Below are positions 13,145-14,837 of a stretch of 14,837 bases of DNA, in pieces. This DNA comes from an uncultured Alcaligenaceae bacterium (lineage in GTDB: Bacteria; Pseudomonadota; Gammaproteobacteria; Burkholderiales; Burkholderiaceae_B). The stretch's first letter is position 1. The number at the start of each line of letters is the position of its first letter. The translations under genes were made by a program, and so were the position numbers. A model generated the notes under the pieces. It saw only the letters and a program-made list of their open reading frames with translations, made no database searches and was not told the origin of the DNA. Where the stretch lies: positions 1 through 14,837 of the forward strand of contig CALFXX010000160.1 in NCBI GenBank assembly GCA_937952975.1, in the 5' to 3' direction.

Positions 13145-13900
13145 TCAGCGCATTTGTGTGCCGCCATTGACGTCCATGATCGCGCCTGATACGAAACTTG
13201 CCGCGGGTGAGCAAAGATAGGTCAACATGCCTGCGATTTCTTCGGGTTCGCCCAGGCGTTGCATCGGGTATTCAGTGCCGTCGTAGCCCTGACCCGTGGT
13301 CATGCCCGTATCGATCGGCCCCGGCGCCACACCGTTCACGCACACATGATGCGGTGCTGCACGTTGAGCAAACCAGCGCACCAGTGCGTGAACGCTCCCC
13401 TTAGAGGCGCTGTAATGCGGCCCTGCCCTCAGGCCGCCGGTCCAGCCTGCGATTGAGCCACAGAGCGCGATACGTCCGTGCTTGCGTTCCATCATGCCGG
13501 GTAACACCGCGCGGACAAGATTAATTGGGCCTAAAACATTCACCTGCATGACACGCATAAATGCGGTTTCATTCCAATCCGGCGCCATCCAGTCGTCTTG
13601 AAAGGGGCAGATGCCTGCAGTGTCAGCCAGCGCGGTAAACGGTTTATGGCGACGCACTAAATTCTCAACTGCGTCGCGCTGTGTGACGTCGCAAAATTCG
13701 ACAGCGACCTGGCCTTTGAGCGTATGCGCAAGCGCTTCGAGCTTTGCAGTGGGGCCGATATCCGTCAAAACGAGCGACGCACCAAGCTGACTGCATAGTC
13801 TAGCGGTTGCGCTACCGATGCCACCGGCTGCTCCGGTAATCCAAAGGTGAGTGCCCGTCATGTCAAAGGCCTGAGGCGCGTTGATTTTTGAAAGATGCAT
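13145..13900 (-). CDS. Short-chain dehydrogenase/reductase (classical SDR)
   Basis: This 251-residue cytosolic NAD(P)-dependent oxidoreductase has the SDR landmarks: Rossmann motif TGAAGGIG (22-29), Asp47 after the second strand (LVLTDIG), which suggests NAD rather than NADP, CDVT (70-73), Asn121 in QVNVLGP, catalytic Ser149, Tyr163 and Lys167 in HYSASKG, VAPGPIDTGM (191-200) and a normal FVSGAIMDVNGGTQMR end. The usual NNAG motif is replaced by ADTAG (92-96), which is unusual. AAGGA (13906-13910) supports the ATG at 13900, although the family core begins near Met14. It follows livF by 93 nt and precedes nadC by 141 nt, both on the same strand. No specific substrate can be assigned. Confidence 0.9.
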   Translation of the reverse strand: MHLSKINAPQAFDMTGTHLWITGAAGGIGSATARLCSQLGASLVLTDIGPTAKLEALAHTLKGQVAVEFCDVTQRDAVENLVRRHKPFTALADTAGICPFQDDWMAPDWNETAFMRVMQVNVLGPINLVRAVLPGMMERKHGRIALCGSIAGWTGGLRAGPHYSASKGSVHALVRWFAQRAAPHHVCVNGVAPGPIDTGMTTGQGYDGTEYPMQRLGEPEEIAGMLTYLCSPAASFVSGAIMDVNGGTQMR

Positions 13901-13924
13901 AGCAATCCTTTAAGTCTTTGAAAG

Positions 13925-13950
13925 CCTCCCCGCCTGATAGGACGAGGAGG
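13925..13950 (-). terminator. Weak GC-rich hairpin between livF and the SDR gene
   Basis: Arms at 13925-13934 and 13940-13950 form nine pairs with one mismatch and one bulged base around a 5-nt loop. On the minus strand only CTTT follows, so termination would be inefficient. It may partly separate the liv operon from the SDR gene. Confidence 0.3.
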
Positions 13951-13993
13951 AGGTAAAACCGACCCAAGACGGGTTTAACAGGACTGGCGACCG

Positions 13994-14707
13994 CTAAACC
14001 GATAAATAACGTTGTTTGATGTCGGCGTTGGCGTTGAGTTCGTGGATCGTTCCGCAAAAGACATCTGTGCCTTTGTCGATCACCACCGCACGATCAGCCA
14101 ACCCCAGACAAAAGTGCAGATTCTGCTCAGCAAGAACAATCGTCTTCCCCAGCTTATGCAAGGTCTCGATTAAGTCGCCAATTTTTTGAACCATGATGGG
14201 TGCCAGGCCTTCACTTGGTTCGTCAAGCAGCAGCAAATCAGGATTGCCCATTAGCGCGCGACCGACGGTGAGCATCTGCTGCTCGCCCCCAGACAGCTGC
14301 CCGCCAAGACGATCCTTCAGCGGCCCGAGCAGCGGCAAGGTGTCGTACACACGCTCAAGGCTCCACTCATCTTCACCATTCGCGCCGCGCTTAATGGCGA
14401 TGATTAAATTGTCTTCGACACTTAGATCCGGAAAAATCTGTCTGTCTTCGGGAACGTAGCCAATGCCGGCACGGGCAATTAAGTGGGCTGAGCGTCCGGT
14501 GATGCGTTTGTCGTGCAATTCGACGCTACCCATTTTGGTTGGGTTGACGCCGGCGATGGTTTTCATGGTGGTGCTTTTGCCCGCACCATTACGCCCGAGC
14601 AAGGCCAGCGTTTCACCGCGCTGGACGTCAAATGATAATTTGAACAGCGCTTGGCTCGAACCATAAAAAACGTCGATCTCTTGTACCTTCAGCACGTGGT
14701 CGTTCAT
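13994..14707 (-). CDS. livF: Branched-chain amino acid-type ABC transporter ATP-binding protein LivF
   Basis: LivF is one of two cytoplasmic ATPases of the Liv-type (HAAT) importer for branched-chain amino acids or related compounds. The 237-residue protein is of normal length and has a Walker A GRNGAGKST (38-46), Q-loop Gln90 in PEDRQIF, signature QLSGGEQQM (137-145), Walker B LLLLDEPSEGL (158-168) and AEQN (193-196) at the switch position, as is usual in LivF. LSVEDNL and the EGLAP block separate it from LivG. The ATG overlaps the livG stop in an ATGA arrangement, so the two are translationally coupled. In Burkholderiales these cassettes often serve aromatic acids or amides, so the substrate is unspecified. 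Confidence 0.93.
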   Translation of the reverse strand: MNDHVLKVQEIDVFYGSSQALFKLSFDVQRGETLALLGRNGAGKSTTMKTIAGVNPTKMGSVELHDKRITGRSAHLIARAGIGYVPEDRQIFPDLSVEDNLIIAIKRGANGEDEWSLERVYDTLPLLGPLKDRLGGQLSGGEQQMLTVGRALMGNPDLLLLDEPSEGLAPIMVQKIGDLIETLHKLGKTIVLAEQNLHFCLGLADRAVVIDKGTDVFCGTIHELNANADIKQRYLSV

Positions 14708-14837
14708 GCGTGCTCCTCGCGGGGTTTACCCAAGTAGGCCTCAATCACAGCAGGATTGGTGCGGATCTGTTCTGCGTTGCCTTCAGCTAAGACTTTGCCG
14801 TAAGACAGCACATGAATGTGTTGAGAGACTCTGAACA
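14704..14837 (-). CDS. livG: Branched-chain amino acid-type ABC transporter ATP-binding protein LivG, C-terminal fragment
   Basis: Only the last 44 codons lie in the window; the gene continues beyond base 14837. The frame reads FRVSQHIHVLSYGKVLAEG, then a segment ending AYLGKPREEHA. VLSYGKVLAEG followed by an EQIRTNPAVIEAYLG-type end is the usual C-terminus of LivG. The stop TGA (14706-14704) overlaps the livF start by four bases. It is read as the upstream gene of a liv operon on this strand. Confidence 0.85.
   Translation of the reverse strand, partial: FRVSQHIHVLSYGKVLAEGNAEQIRTNPAVIEAYLGKPREEHA

Overview
The window looks like chromosomal DNA of a betaproteobacterium of the Burkholderiales, most likely Alcaligenaceae-like. 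This is inferred from the tandem Bug-type (TctC) receptors with TctA/TctB, the zeta-like glutathione transferase, the LivG/LivF pair and a middling GC content. No mobile element, tRNA, rRNA or CRISPR array was seen.

Layout. (1) 1-982: the 3' end of a YghU-type glutathione enzyme converges, with a 4-nt gap, on a zeta-like glutathione transferase. (2) 1059-1999: a two-domain sulfurtransferase lies behind a near-consensus sigma-54 (-24/-12) promoter. (3) 2170-2961: an exported, probably outer-membrane beta-barrel protein of unknown role. (4) 3080-8518: an HcxB/YbiC-type 2-hydroxyacid dehydrogenase, then tctB-tctA and two tandem Bug receptors about 80% identical to each other. A 24-codon ORF and a threefold repeat sit at the tctA/bug junction. 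(5) 8709-10379: a benzoylformate-decarboxylase-like ThDP enzyme behind a strong intrinsic terminator. (6) Minus strand, 13003 to 10386: nadC followed 11 nt later by a fusion of PhnN (ribose 1,5-bisphosphate kinase) with an archaeal-type nucleotide/thymidine phosphorylase. (7) Minus strand, 14837 to 13145: livG (partial), livF and a short-chain dehydrogenase.

How the genes may work together. The most striking unit is nadC plus the fusion. A nucleoside-monophosphate phosphorylase of the archaeal AMP-phosphorylase type would release ribose 1,5-bisphosphate, the PhnN domain would turn it into PRPP, and NadC consumes PRPP to make nicotinate mononucleotide. One operon could therefore recycle nucleotide ribose into NAD synthesis. 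A perfect 13-bp-arm palindrome overlaps the predicted nadC promoter and is a good operator candidate. The plus-strand cluster reads as a separate catabolic module: Tct/Bug uptake of a carboxylate, oxidation of a 2-hydroxyacid to a 2-oxoacid, and possible ThDP-dependent cleavage. Its substrate cannot be read from the sequence.
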